Shown here: in pieces, positions 55,374 through 64,000 of the stretch
Layout of the letters: each line of letters begins with the position of its first letter
Numbering within the stretch: the stretch's first letter is position 1
NCBI GenBank assembly: GCA_013368315.1
Contig: JAACJM010000035.1
Location: 1-64,000 of the forward strand
DNA length: 64,000 bases
Reading direction: 5' to 3'
From: Tetrapyrgos nigripes
Lineage: Eukaryota > Basidiomycota > Agaricomycetes > Agaricales > Campanellaceae
Notes under the pieces: generated by a model
The model's database searches: none
Told to the model about the DNA's origin: nothing
Seen by the model: only the letters and a program-made list of their open reading frames with translations
Made by a program: the position numbers and the translations under genes

Positions 55374-58098
55374 ATGAAAGGTAGCTTGAGTGAAAAGTCC
55401 TCCCTCCTTGCTCAACTCGACTTCCGTATGCCTGACTTCCATTTCAACTCTTTATTTGACGACGATGATCCTGCACTTGACCCTGATAGAGATCAGCCTT
55501 ATGACTATCCAGACGATGAACCCGACAACTGTGCTGGTGACATATCGGATTGCGAGACAATATCTGATGATCCTATTTCCCTGAAGAATACTCGCACACT
55601 TAGGGAGGCTCTTGGCATGAAGACTGGAGGAGACATTCTCACTGGGGTCCTTGTGGTACTCGACACCATGCTGAAGTATGACCTTAATGTGCCTCTATTT
55701 CTAGACGCTCTGTTCTATGGAAATATGGAGTGCCATTCCAACGAGCGTTGCCAATATGCATGGACTTCGTTGATGGTCAGTGATGAGTTACCTCATCTAC
55801 TGCAGAGATGGTATACACCACCACGACGTCCTAATGGGAAAAAGGGAAAGCGACCTATGGGGGGAAAGAAAGCCATGGAGGAATTTGCTCTTGAATGTAC
55901 CGTCAATCGCATTGACCATGATTTGTGGTCTTCAGCATCTCATTTCATCTCAGAGCCAAAGGATTTCTCGGAGCAGGCACTCCTCAGCTTGGATTTTCAC
56001 AAGTTGACCAAGACAGTCAAAGAATCTAATCCAACACTTTGGGAGATTCTCTATAAAGCAGCATATACATCTTCACAAGAATCTCGCAACAAACATAAGA
56101 ATCCTGATACTGTAAGTGTATTCAAGTATCTTATAGAATTATATTTTGAAATCAAACTTTTTATATAGATCATTTGTAACATTGTCTCCCAGCTCCAATA
56201 CTCTCGTTCCGCTCGAAGAGGCCGTGTCGCGAAGTTGTGGGCAGTGTATTTGAAGGCTTGTGGACTGTCAGCCAGAGCATTCGATGCACTACATGCACTA
56301 GGGATTACTATGAGGCACCATTGGGCTAATAGTTCCTTCAAGCATCTTTCTGCTCAAGCCATGGAAAGAGTACACATGCGCATTCATGAATGTCTGTGGT
56401 TGATGGAGCATGATAATCTCAACATTGCCATGCATGCTTTCTCCCTGCGTATCCATAATTTGAGCCATTTTGTCAGTGCTATGGCGGCAACAGTTTGGCT
56501 TCTTCCTGAACACGTCAAACTCCTCTTGAACATTCAGAAGCTCTATACGGACTTTCTTCAGACTCACTGCACGAACAATTCGATCTCGAACCAATCCTCT
56601 TTCCTGAAGAACCACAGATCACACAGATCTTTGACCAGAATGTGTATCGTGTCCTACAATTCCTTCTCAATACACCAGACTTTGCCGAGTACCATGAGAC
56701 CCATGCTGCCGATGGTGCATTTGCTGCACCAAATCCTGTCACTCAACTTCCAGGGGGTAATGATGCCATTGTGGAGGGCTGCATTCTACCTACCATTGAG
56801 CAGGAGGAAGCAAGCTACGATGGTAATCTCAAAGTCATCAAAGCTTACTTCCGAGAGCTTCTCTTACATACTGATGATGAGGAGAGGAAGACTGGCCTTG
56901 AACAACTCATCTTTTGGCTTGGTGATCAACTCACATCAGATCGCCTCCAGGGTCTTCGAAAAACCCGTCATGAAGATCACAACTCGTACGATAGAATGGA
57001 TTGGATGATACCTCTTTTTGGCTGGTTCCATCTTGTGATGGATTATGCCAATTCCCTCCATAAACAATATCTCAGCACTTCATCTACAACTGGTGGTCTT
57101 CGACAGGCATTTGACCTACTTAAACAAAAGGGTCTTGTTATTCAGTCAACAAAAGGTCCATTCTGGCACCATCTCGATGAAGCTATTCACCACATCAGTG
57201 AAGCTCATTTCTTAGCTTCCTGGTTAGCAGTTGCAGAGGTCAGAAAGATATCTGATCTTACCAAATGTAGTCCCTCTACACTACATCAACTAGCAGTCAA
57301 AGTCGTCCAGAAATGAGCTTCTCGTTCAGCCATGAACACTCTCGACATGATGCCGAAAGAAAAGCAGGATCAGGTCTTGAGACAGTCTATCATGTGGAAT
57401 ATGGATGTTCTTGGATATCTTGATCTTCGAGATGCCATTAAATCTGGAGATGTTGGACGAATGGAGAACCTTCTGCCTACTCTCTTGCTTCTATTTGCAG
57501 GTGGAGGTAACTCCAACTATGCAGGAGAGGTTATGAATTTGCTTCAAGGATTAAGACAAGAATGGACACCCGAGATCAGGTATGCACTTGTCTCATAAGT
57601 AACTATTATTGCAATGATAGTGACTGCAGGTTTGACAGGAACCATGTTAAGAGATGGTGCTGGATATTCACTTGCACAGGAAAGCCAAACTCATGGCTTG
57701 CATATGATCTTGGCGAAGAAGAAAATATCGGAGACATTAAAGATACTTACAAGTCCTCGGGGCCAGGCACAACTATCGAGTACATTGGACAATTATCTCC
57801 TGCTATTCCAATACTCCGCCATACCCAACGTCATGTAGAAGTTCAATATCAGACAAACCGAAGAGGTGCCAGACATGGTGTTCCTACCAAGGACGCAGAC
57901 GTCAAAATACTTCTTGACAACTACTGCCATAATCAGCTACATATACACAAAGACGGTAGGGCTGGGTTTGGTTCAAATGCTGCTCCTGATTATATGACAA
58001 AAGGTGCACAAGTAGTTCACAAACAAGTGGAGGAGTGGTTTGAGAAGCGAACATTAGAACGATCAACAGAAGAGGACTATAATACATATGAGCTGTAA
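55374..58098 (+). pseudogene. DUF6589 protein gene (putative transposase) with frameshift and nonsense codon
   Basis: Coding pieces: 55374-56112 (LREALGMKTGGDILTGVLVV), an intron to 56168, then SQLQYSRSARRGRVAKLW, ITMRHHWANSSFKHLS, PDFAEYHETHAADGAF, FGWFHLVMDYANSLHKQYL, LFAGGGNSNYAGEVMNLLQG, an intron at about 57580-57630, then WIFTCTGKPNSWLAYDLGEE, GPGTTIEYIGQLSPAIP and RSTEEDYNTYEL. The GGGNSNYA and GKPNSxLxxD blocks identify DUF6589. The frame shifts near 56537 (LNIQKLY versus ALYGLSSDSLHEQ), and TGA at 57314-57316 interrupts KVVQK/ASRSAMN, probably an old CGA. Sequence before 55374 may hold 5' exons that I could not place. Confidence 0.75.
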
Positions 58099-58099
58099 T

Positions 58100-60815
58100 C
58101 TAAGTAGAATGATTATCTGTAAAGAAAGTAAACTCGTTATCATGAACATTAGAAGAATCTTTGGATGGAGGCATTGCGCCATAAGGTACTATGGAATGTG
58201 ATGCATGGTATGGAATTGACGTGAATGGAACTGGCATAAACATATTAAAGGTATATGGTGTTGTCTGCACTGGCATCTGATTAACTTGATTTTGTTGAGG
58301 GGATAGTGGAAGAGGAGGGATCATTGAAGTAGATGGCGTCAGAGGTGTCAGTGTTTGTTCCTTCCGAGGTAGAGGTCGAGGTCGAGGTCGAGGTTTTGGC
58401 CTTGGCCTAGGAGAAGAACTGGCAGGTTGCATTGGCAGAGGAGGGATCATTGGAGTAGACGGTGATGGAGGAGTTGGTAATTGCTCCTTCCGAGGTTGTC
58501 CTCGTCCTCGCTTTGGCTTTTCCAGGGCCAGTTTCAGCTTCAGCGCATTTGCGTTCTCCTTCTTTGCCAACCTTTCACGTTTCGCAGCAAGGTCCTGCGC
58601 TTCCTTCTCTCTCTTCTCTGCTGCCTTCTGGTCCTTCACCCTCTGTTTAGCTTCCTTCTCTGCTGCTTCTCGTTCCTCTTTCTCCTTCTTTTTCGCTGCC
58701 TTTAGCTCCTCTTTCTCCTTCTTCTCTGCTGCTTTTTGCTCCTCTTTCTCCTTTTTCTCTGCGGCTTTTTGATCATCCTTCTCCTTCCTCTCAGCCTGCT
58801 TCCCCTTCTGTACAGCGTCATAATGCTCCTCATCTACCATGGCAATCCTCTCAAGAATATCCAACCCATGCTTCCGAGCAAATATTGGACTCCAACCGGC
58901 ACCAATCAAGTCATCAATAGATGATAGCCAAGCCTTTGTTGCGATGGTAGTGAGAACCTTGGGTGGTAACAATGCGTCAGCACCCCAAGAACAAGAGCTG
59001 TACTTCTCAAGAAATGTTGCATAGCGCCATTTCTCAAGAAGTGACCGGACGGAAGATAGATGGACATCTTTGCGGGTAGCAGGAACAGTGACCATGGGAC
59101 GTTTGCCATTACTATTGGGCTCAGACAATGGCTCCTCGGAATTGGTAGGTTGCTTGGAAGCCGATTTGGAAAGGGCAGGTTCAATGTAAAGAAGAGGGTG
59201 GTTGGGATCTTGTTTCCGAAGGCAATTGTCACAACAGATGCCGGTAGGAGCTGCAAGCAAGCATGATCAGCACAAGTACTCAACCCGAAATGATGAGAAC
59301 ATACCTGTTCGTGGCCTATGATCATCAAATGTATCAGCTTGAGACTCTCGTCAACAATCCTCGGTCTCGATCCAAGAGCGTAGACCTGCCTCAACATCTT
59401 TCTTGTATACAGCTTTGTCATCATCTCCCTTCTCCTTGGACTTCATCTCTTGAAAAACAGTTGGCTGCACCAAAAGGAACGCCTGTGCTCTGATCAAACG
59501 GTTACAACCAGCACAACCAGCACGCTGCTTCCATATCGATACTGACTTCGGTACCATGAATTGCATGACATGGTATATATTCGGAATGTCCCATCCCTTT
59601 CGAGAAAGCATCAGAAAAGTCTATATGAAAGAGAAGTAGAACACGTACCATTCCCGCAGCTTCAGTAGTCAAAAAAATCTTGATTTTACCCTCTCGAAAC
59701 TCCTGAAGTATACGTCGTTTTGACCATGTAGAATGCCTCAAATTGTACACAGCAATCTGACCACGCAGGTGCCTTGGAAGACATTCCTGTAGATGCTTCA
59801 ACGCAGCCAGAGCGACATTGATGTCATCAAAGAATACCATCGTCAGGAGAAGCTCGGTCACCTCTAGGTCACCTGGGTTCTCCTTGAGGACAAAGCTGAG
59901 CACATCCAAATTGGACTTTCCAGCATTCATCCGTCGCACAAACCACGCAATATTATAACGGTCTATGCCTGAGTTCAGATGGAAGGAGTCAAGGGAATTG
60001 ATATTGAGGGTTTTTCGGACTTGCGCCAAGGCAGGTGGAGTCAGAGTGGCGGACGTTGCAAGGAATGGAATGTCTAGACCAACGAACAAACGCAGGGTAC
60101 CGAGGTCTTGATAGATGGGCCGGAACTTGTTACCCCACTGCGTTATACAGTGGCATTCGTCGATAATAGACGCAAGTATATGTCTTGCAAACTTCATGGA
60201 ATTTATCGTGTTCAAGAGCTAACTCGGGGGAAGTAAGGATGTCATTGTATTCATTGTTCTGAATGGCCTAGAGGTCAAAATGTAAGTCCAACGATGTACT
60301 GAAGTGAGTAGTATACACACCTGATGGACTTCTTTCGTGTAAGTATCCTTGTTAACAGCAACTGCTGAGATACCCATGGCATTAAACTTTTTGGCCTATG
60401 AAAACAATGAGAACGAAAGACACTGGTGCAAATAAGAGCTATGACACACCTGGTCCTCCTCAAGGGCATTGAGAGGTGATATAATAATGACCATAACTTT
60501 ATCCTTCCCACCAAACACCTTATCCTTCGCAGCAAACAGCGGCATGACAAATGGCATAGTCTTCCCTGACCCTGTCCCAGCTATGACCGTGCAATCCAGC
60601 CCTAGAAACAATGCCTCTGACACATCCAACTGCCATTCGTATGGTTCCATACCCGGAAGTCGTTTCTTGAACTCTTCATGAAGTAGTGTACGATATGCTT
60701 GAGAGTTGTAGCCTCCAGGGCGGGTCCTAGCAGCATCCAGACGAGCAGTTGAGAGGTTTTTATAGGACCTTTCAGTCTCCCTCTCGTGGGCCATGACTCG
60801 AGGATCTGGAGCCAT
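58100..60815 (-). pseudogene. RecQ-type helicase gene of the transposon, motif VI arginines lost
   Basis: Multi-exon superfamily 2 helicase. Landmarks: CTVIAGTGSGKTMPFVMPLF (Walker A), IIISPLNALEEDQ (Ia), ILASIIDECHCITQWGNKF (DEAH-type box with the RecQ CITQWG motif), FLATSATLTPPA (III), TTEAAGM and DIPNIYHVMQFMVP (V), QRAGCAGCNRL (VI) and TGICCDNC (RecQ-type zinc ligand). A long K/E-rich coiled coil (EKKEKEEQKAAEKKEKEE) and KRGRGQPR, PRPRPKPRPRPR basic motifs follow, ending at 58100. The usual motif VI is QRxGRxGR. Both Arg are Cys here, so ATP hydrolysis should be lost. I call it a defective copy. The frames are otherwise largely open. Confidence 0.75.
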
Positions 60816-60885
60816 GGCAGAGAGAGAGAGACCGTGAAGTAACGGTCAAAGAACGACGCGAAACCCGCGCCCAGAAGTGACGCGA

Positions 60886-61029
60886 TATGTGGCTGTGTAT
60901 CGCGCCGCCCCCTGCTATACGAATTGCATCAGACGTTATAGGGCGAGGACCTTTTGTTTGTTTCATTATTTGTTCACTATTTACTCTTTATTTGTTCCTC
61001 AATTTTTCCTCTCGCCCTATAACGTCTGG
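60886..61029 (-). repeat. Right terminal inverted repeat with internal hairpin
   Basis: Reading inward: CAGACGTTATAGGGCGAG, then its exact complement CTCGCCCTATAACGTCTG about 70 bp further in. The arm sequence differs from the left end. Confidence 0.85.
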
Positions 61030-61033
61030 GTAC

Positions 61034-62603
61034 GAGACTAATATGATCTGAACTTCGATGGCACAAAGAGGGACAGATCAGGACCCACTGTCGTAGCGAC
61101 GCCCTCCCTTCGAGAATGTTCTGGAGATAAATAATCGACCTCCAAAACCGTCTTTTCGTCCCCTCGCCTCTCAAGACGAACCAAGACAAAGAAATTGTTT
61201 GGCAATGGTCCCAGGATATAATCTGCAGCTGCACACGATGAACCAATGGAAACAACGCCTTTGTGCCTAATCAGCAAGGAACAGTCTCGCTCAGGAACCC
61301 CCCCCCCCCCCCCCCCCCCACACACACACCGTGACGCTTATGTTCGCCAAAACGAAGTGTAAAGGCCTCGCCTTTGGAAGGATATGAGTAGGTCAAATTA
61401 ATGTCTCTCCGCCAAGAGTTTTCAAATTCAACCGAGCATTCGGCGGAAATTGAAGCCCTCGGGGGCGGTCGAGAGGGAACAAAGTGCTGTGCAGAAGGGA
61501 GAAGGGGGATGATGTACTTGCCAGCAGCGGGAAATCTGGTTTTCTGCTCTTCCTAAGAATTGGGGCTTCTCTGACAGTGAGCTCCCGCACATCATCGAGA
61601 GGGGGGGGTGCAGATCGCAAGACTACTGCTTCTGAGTCATACCGGACGTAATAACCACGAGTTGTCCTCCGGAGACATATAGACACGTAACTGCCATCAA
61701 TTGTTTGACAGTGTAGAGATGCAAGGAGGATTTCGGAGGAGAAATTGCACGGTTCAAGAGGAAAATGGATATGAAGACTGTTGTTATTAAATGAATATGA
61801 TGATGGACTGTTGCCGAGAGTGGAACCAGTATTAGATGCCTGAACCCGGCCAGAATATCTGAACTCGTACGGAAATCTGGCTAGTAGTCCCCGTTCTCCT
61901 CCATAACCAACCCAAGCGAAAATACTCTGATCATCCGAAACCCGGATAATTTCTACATATACATAGTGTATCGTCAGTCTGGTTCTCGAGACTAGATAAT
62001 TTCCTGCTGTAGTCGCATGAATGCCTTTTCGCCACCTTCCCCGTATATCGGCGACATGCTGACACCGAAAATTCCCATCAAGCAATAAGCTTCGTCTTCT
62101 GGCCTCGTCGTCTTGCGATGCGCCGCCCATGACATCATCTTCTGAGCTACACTGTACTCGTCGATAGGACAGTCCTCCAAAACATCGATCGGGATAGTAG
62201 TGACGACTGAGATGACATCCCGCAAGCTCCACCGTGTCCCAATCTTCGTCCAATCTCTATCAAAGAATAAAATGAACTCGGGCGCCACCTGCAACGTCCA
62301 ACCTCTCGTGAACCATTTACTTCTGTTGAAGTCTGACGCGGGGTTTTTAGGATGCAGCTTTCCAGAAACATCGAAGAGGTAGACATAGTAAACTACGGCG
62401 TCCGCGTAGTACTGGTACCTGGAATTGATGGCCTCTGAAAGTTCTGTGCTGCTTTCCTTATTTATGCAGCATGAGTCAATCCAGATCCAATCAAAAGCGC
62501 TATTCCGAGCATGGAAACAGGCATGGACGACCTTCGTGCAGCCTCTCTTCAGTTTCGTAGGAGGGAGGAAGGCTTGAATATCAAAAGACCTCCAGCCGGA
62601 CAT
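61034..62603 (-). pseudogene. HET-domain (heterokaryon incompatibility) gene copy 2, 5' part
   Basis: HET-domain proteins control non-self recognition after hyphal fusion in fungi. Exon 1 (61992-62603) shows the domain: FDWIWIDSCCINKESSTELS, AVVYYVYLFDV, WFTRGWTLQ, SVAQKMMSWAAHRKTTRPED, AYCLMGIFGVSMSPIYGEGG. The usual first segment (AILSHTW) is missing upstream. After RLQQEII the frame meets TAG and no GT donor joins it to the next block (IIRVSDDQSIFAW, about 61930). A one-base shift near 61550 separates ILRKSR from KTRFPAAGKYI, and the transposon cuts the gene at 61030. Lesions and insertion make it a pseudogene. Confidence 0.75.
61298..61319 (+). repeat. C22 homopolymer followed by (AC)n in HET gene copy 2
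   Basis: Twenty-two C then ACACACACACC. In the coding strand this is a poly-G run just before VPERDCSL. Confidence 0.95.
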
Positions 62604-62672
62604 GATGCATGATGTTGCCCCGGAAGCCCAGACAGGGACTAGACGCGGGCTTTACCTTTCCCAGGATAGCTG

Positions 62673-63992
62673 ATGACCTCATCCTCCACCTTCGCGCTCG
62701 TCGTCGTCCACGTCGCTGCCGTCCAATGCAATGTCTCTAATCCTCATCGACTCTTCCACGACTCACTCAACAACCAAGTCGTGTTGTACAACACCACCTT
62801 CCCCTTCCCTTCAAACCCACACACCTCACGACGAAAACGCCAAATTCCCATCCACCCAACATCCACCTACCAGTCCCACTCAACCGTCTTTCCCCCCAAC
62901 TCCATGACAGAAGGTTACTTTGACGCATTTTTTGGGTAGAGAGGAAGTTGGGTATGGGGGCTAATGGGAGTGTGTTTTTGTGTCAGCGTGTTTTGGCGAG
63001 TGTTCTTGTTCTTGTCCTCCCGAGGCCCAGCGCTACATACCTTTCGTACCTTTCTACCTAGTACTACTCCACTCTACTCGTTTATGAATCACTAACTCGT
63101 CTCATGTCCTTTGTCTTTACAGGACAACCCCCTAGACCGCTTCGCCGTCAAAAAAATCGCCGTTAGACAATCCCATATGTATCTCTTACAAACTTTAAGA
63201 GAGGTAAAACTCTTGGAAAAGTTGCATCATCCGAATATTGTTGCGTATCAGTGAGTGTTGCCTTTGTTCTTTGTCTACGTCTTCGCTTCTCGTCTTCGTT
63301 GTCTTTGTGTTTGTTTCTCGTCCGTGTCTGTGTTTGCGTTTGCGTATTTTTGCTTTGTTTTATTCCAAACCCTCATGTTAATGCTCATACTAATACTAAC
63401 CACCTTCCCCCACATAGCCACTCCTGGCTCGAACCAACCCAATTCTCCCCATTCGGTTCATGCGTACCCACATTACTCGTCTTAATGCAATGGGCTGAGG
63501 GGGGGTCGTTGGATGATTTTATAGAGGGGCGTTTACAGGGAAGACGTGGTGTCGAAGGGGGTTTACGCGGTGGAGGCGTTATGAGGGGAGGGGGACGGGG
63601 GTATAAAGGAAGAGGTACTAAAGGGAAAGGGCTGAATGGGAACGGGAATGAGGCAAGACGAAGAGTTTTGGGTTTGGAGTTGAAACGTAGACAACCGAGT
63701 GGAGGAAGAGGACGAGGGGGAGAGACAAAAGCAGAAGAAGCAGAAGGGGTTGGAGATGGGGATGGGGATGGGGACGGAGATACAGGGAGAGACAGAAGCT
63801 GAAAAGATGAAACACCCATATAAGACCAAGACCTTTCAAAAACTCCCTCTTCTCCGACATCGTCTCTGGTCTTGACTTTTTACATAGTAGGAACGTGTGA
63901 GATTTGGGTATGAAACCTGGGAATGTTTTGTTGAGGTTTGACCACGGGTACGGTTATGGATATGGGGAGGGGGGGGGGGGGGGGTTTACCGC
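62673..63992 (+). pseudogene. IKS1-like serine/threonine kinase, broken and truncated by window end
   Basis: Pieces of a fungal IKS1-type kinase: NNQVVLYN, NSMTEGYFDAFF, then in another frame VERKLGMGANGSVFLCQRVL (Gly loop), DNPLDRFAVKKIAV (Lys of motif II), LREVKLLEKLHHPNIVAY, HHSWLEPTQFSPFGS, LVLMQWAEGGSLDDFI, a Gly/Arg-rich insert and LFSDIVSGLDFLHSRNV. The frame is lost at a T6 run (about 62930). A TGA at 63800 ends the insert frame. The catalytic loop expected as HLDLKPGN reads stop-DLGMKPGN, so the catalytic Asp is gone. Introns 62996-63122 (GC-AG) and 63251-63417 (GT-AG) are recognisable. A G-run (about 63967-63984) follows. Confidence 0.7.
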
Positions 63993-64000
63993 TGGGCATG

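Larger units (their letters stand above)
54765..61029 (+). mobile_element. Academ/AcademH-like DNA transposon (6,265 bp) with DUF6589 and RecQ genes
   Basis: Bounded by CCAGA...TCTGG and a 4-bp target duplication GTAC (54761-54764 and 61030-61033). Ends are inverted repeats of about 145 bp sharing AAAAATTGA, GAACAAATAATG and GCAATTCGTATA blocks. Inside, a DUF6589 gene and a RecQ-type helicase gene converge, their stop codons one base apart. From memory, helicase-carrying Academ elements (AcademH) in fungi have 3-4 bp duplications and encode such a helicase. Assigning DUF6589 as the transposase is my inference. Both genes carry lesions, so this copy is probably not autonomous. Confidence 0.8.

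Noticed and set aside
63385..63860. Minus-strand Pro/Ser-rich frames opposite the kinase
   Set aside because: They are antisense to the Gly/Arg-rich kinase insert. Low complexity explains the open frames.
1..64000. CRISPR array, rRNA or bacterial operon
   Set aside because: No regularly spaced direct repeats with unique spacers, no rRNA-like blocks, and all genes have fungal introns.

Overview
The window looks like nuclear DNA of a basidiomycete fungus, most likely an agaricomycete. Genes are broken by many short introns (46-70 bp). They include families typical of that group: a DUF6533 seven-helix protein, a HET-domain protein, WD40 membrane proteins, a DUF6589/RecQ transposon and a Tc1 element. 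There are no bacterial-type operons. All exon models were made by hand from splice signals and paralogue comparison.

Layout. 1-5.1 kb: the 3' end of an unknown gene, two repeat patches, and a decayed gene split by an intact-looking Tc1 transposon (3470-5096, TA target duplication). 5.4-7.0 kb: a WD40 protein with a C-terminal membrane segment (-). 7.27-8.01 kb: a small unknown protein (+). 8.6-39.6 kb: three copies of one gene cassette. Copies A (8638-19768) and B (20585-31412) are direct repeats. Each carries a long and a short small-membrane-protein gene transcribed divergently, then a large Cys-containing protein with a basic NLS-like tail, then a fragment of an NF-X1/FAP1-like zinc-finger gene, then an NCS1 purine/cytosine permease. 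Copy C (about 31.9-39.6 kb) is an older inverted copy with the same order but no permease. 40.6-46.9 kb: two tandem bestrophin-family anion-channel genes (-). 47-54 kb: mostly non-coding DNA, a HET-gene 3' fragment, a DUF6533 gene and a tandem duplication. 54.8-61.0 kb: a 6,265-bp DNA transposon with DUF6589 and RecQ helicase genes (Academ/AcademH-like), inserted into a second HET-family gene. 62.7-64 kb: a broken IKS1-like kinase gene that runs off the window.

How the genes fit together. The best candidate for an undescribed system is the cassette of two divergent small membrane proteins plus the large NLS-tailed protein. All six membrane-protein genes share a 17-nt microexon, and five of six have a TATA box at the same place. 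Gene order survives inversion. The large protein has diverged between A and B while the neighbouring non-coding fragment holds a stretch of about 530 identical bases. This fits a fast-evolving, multi-copy locus, but no function can be assigned from sequence alone. Copy B is partly broken: a 10-bp insertion truncates its large protein, the long membrane gene has lost its TATA box and much of its Ser/Thr tail. The HET fragments, kinase remnant and transposons mark the right third as a decaying, repeat-rich accessory region.
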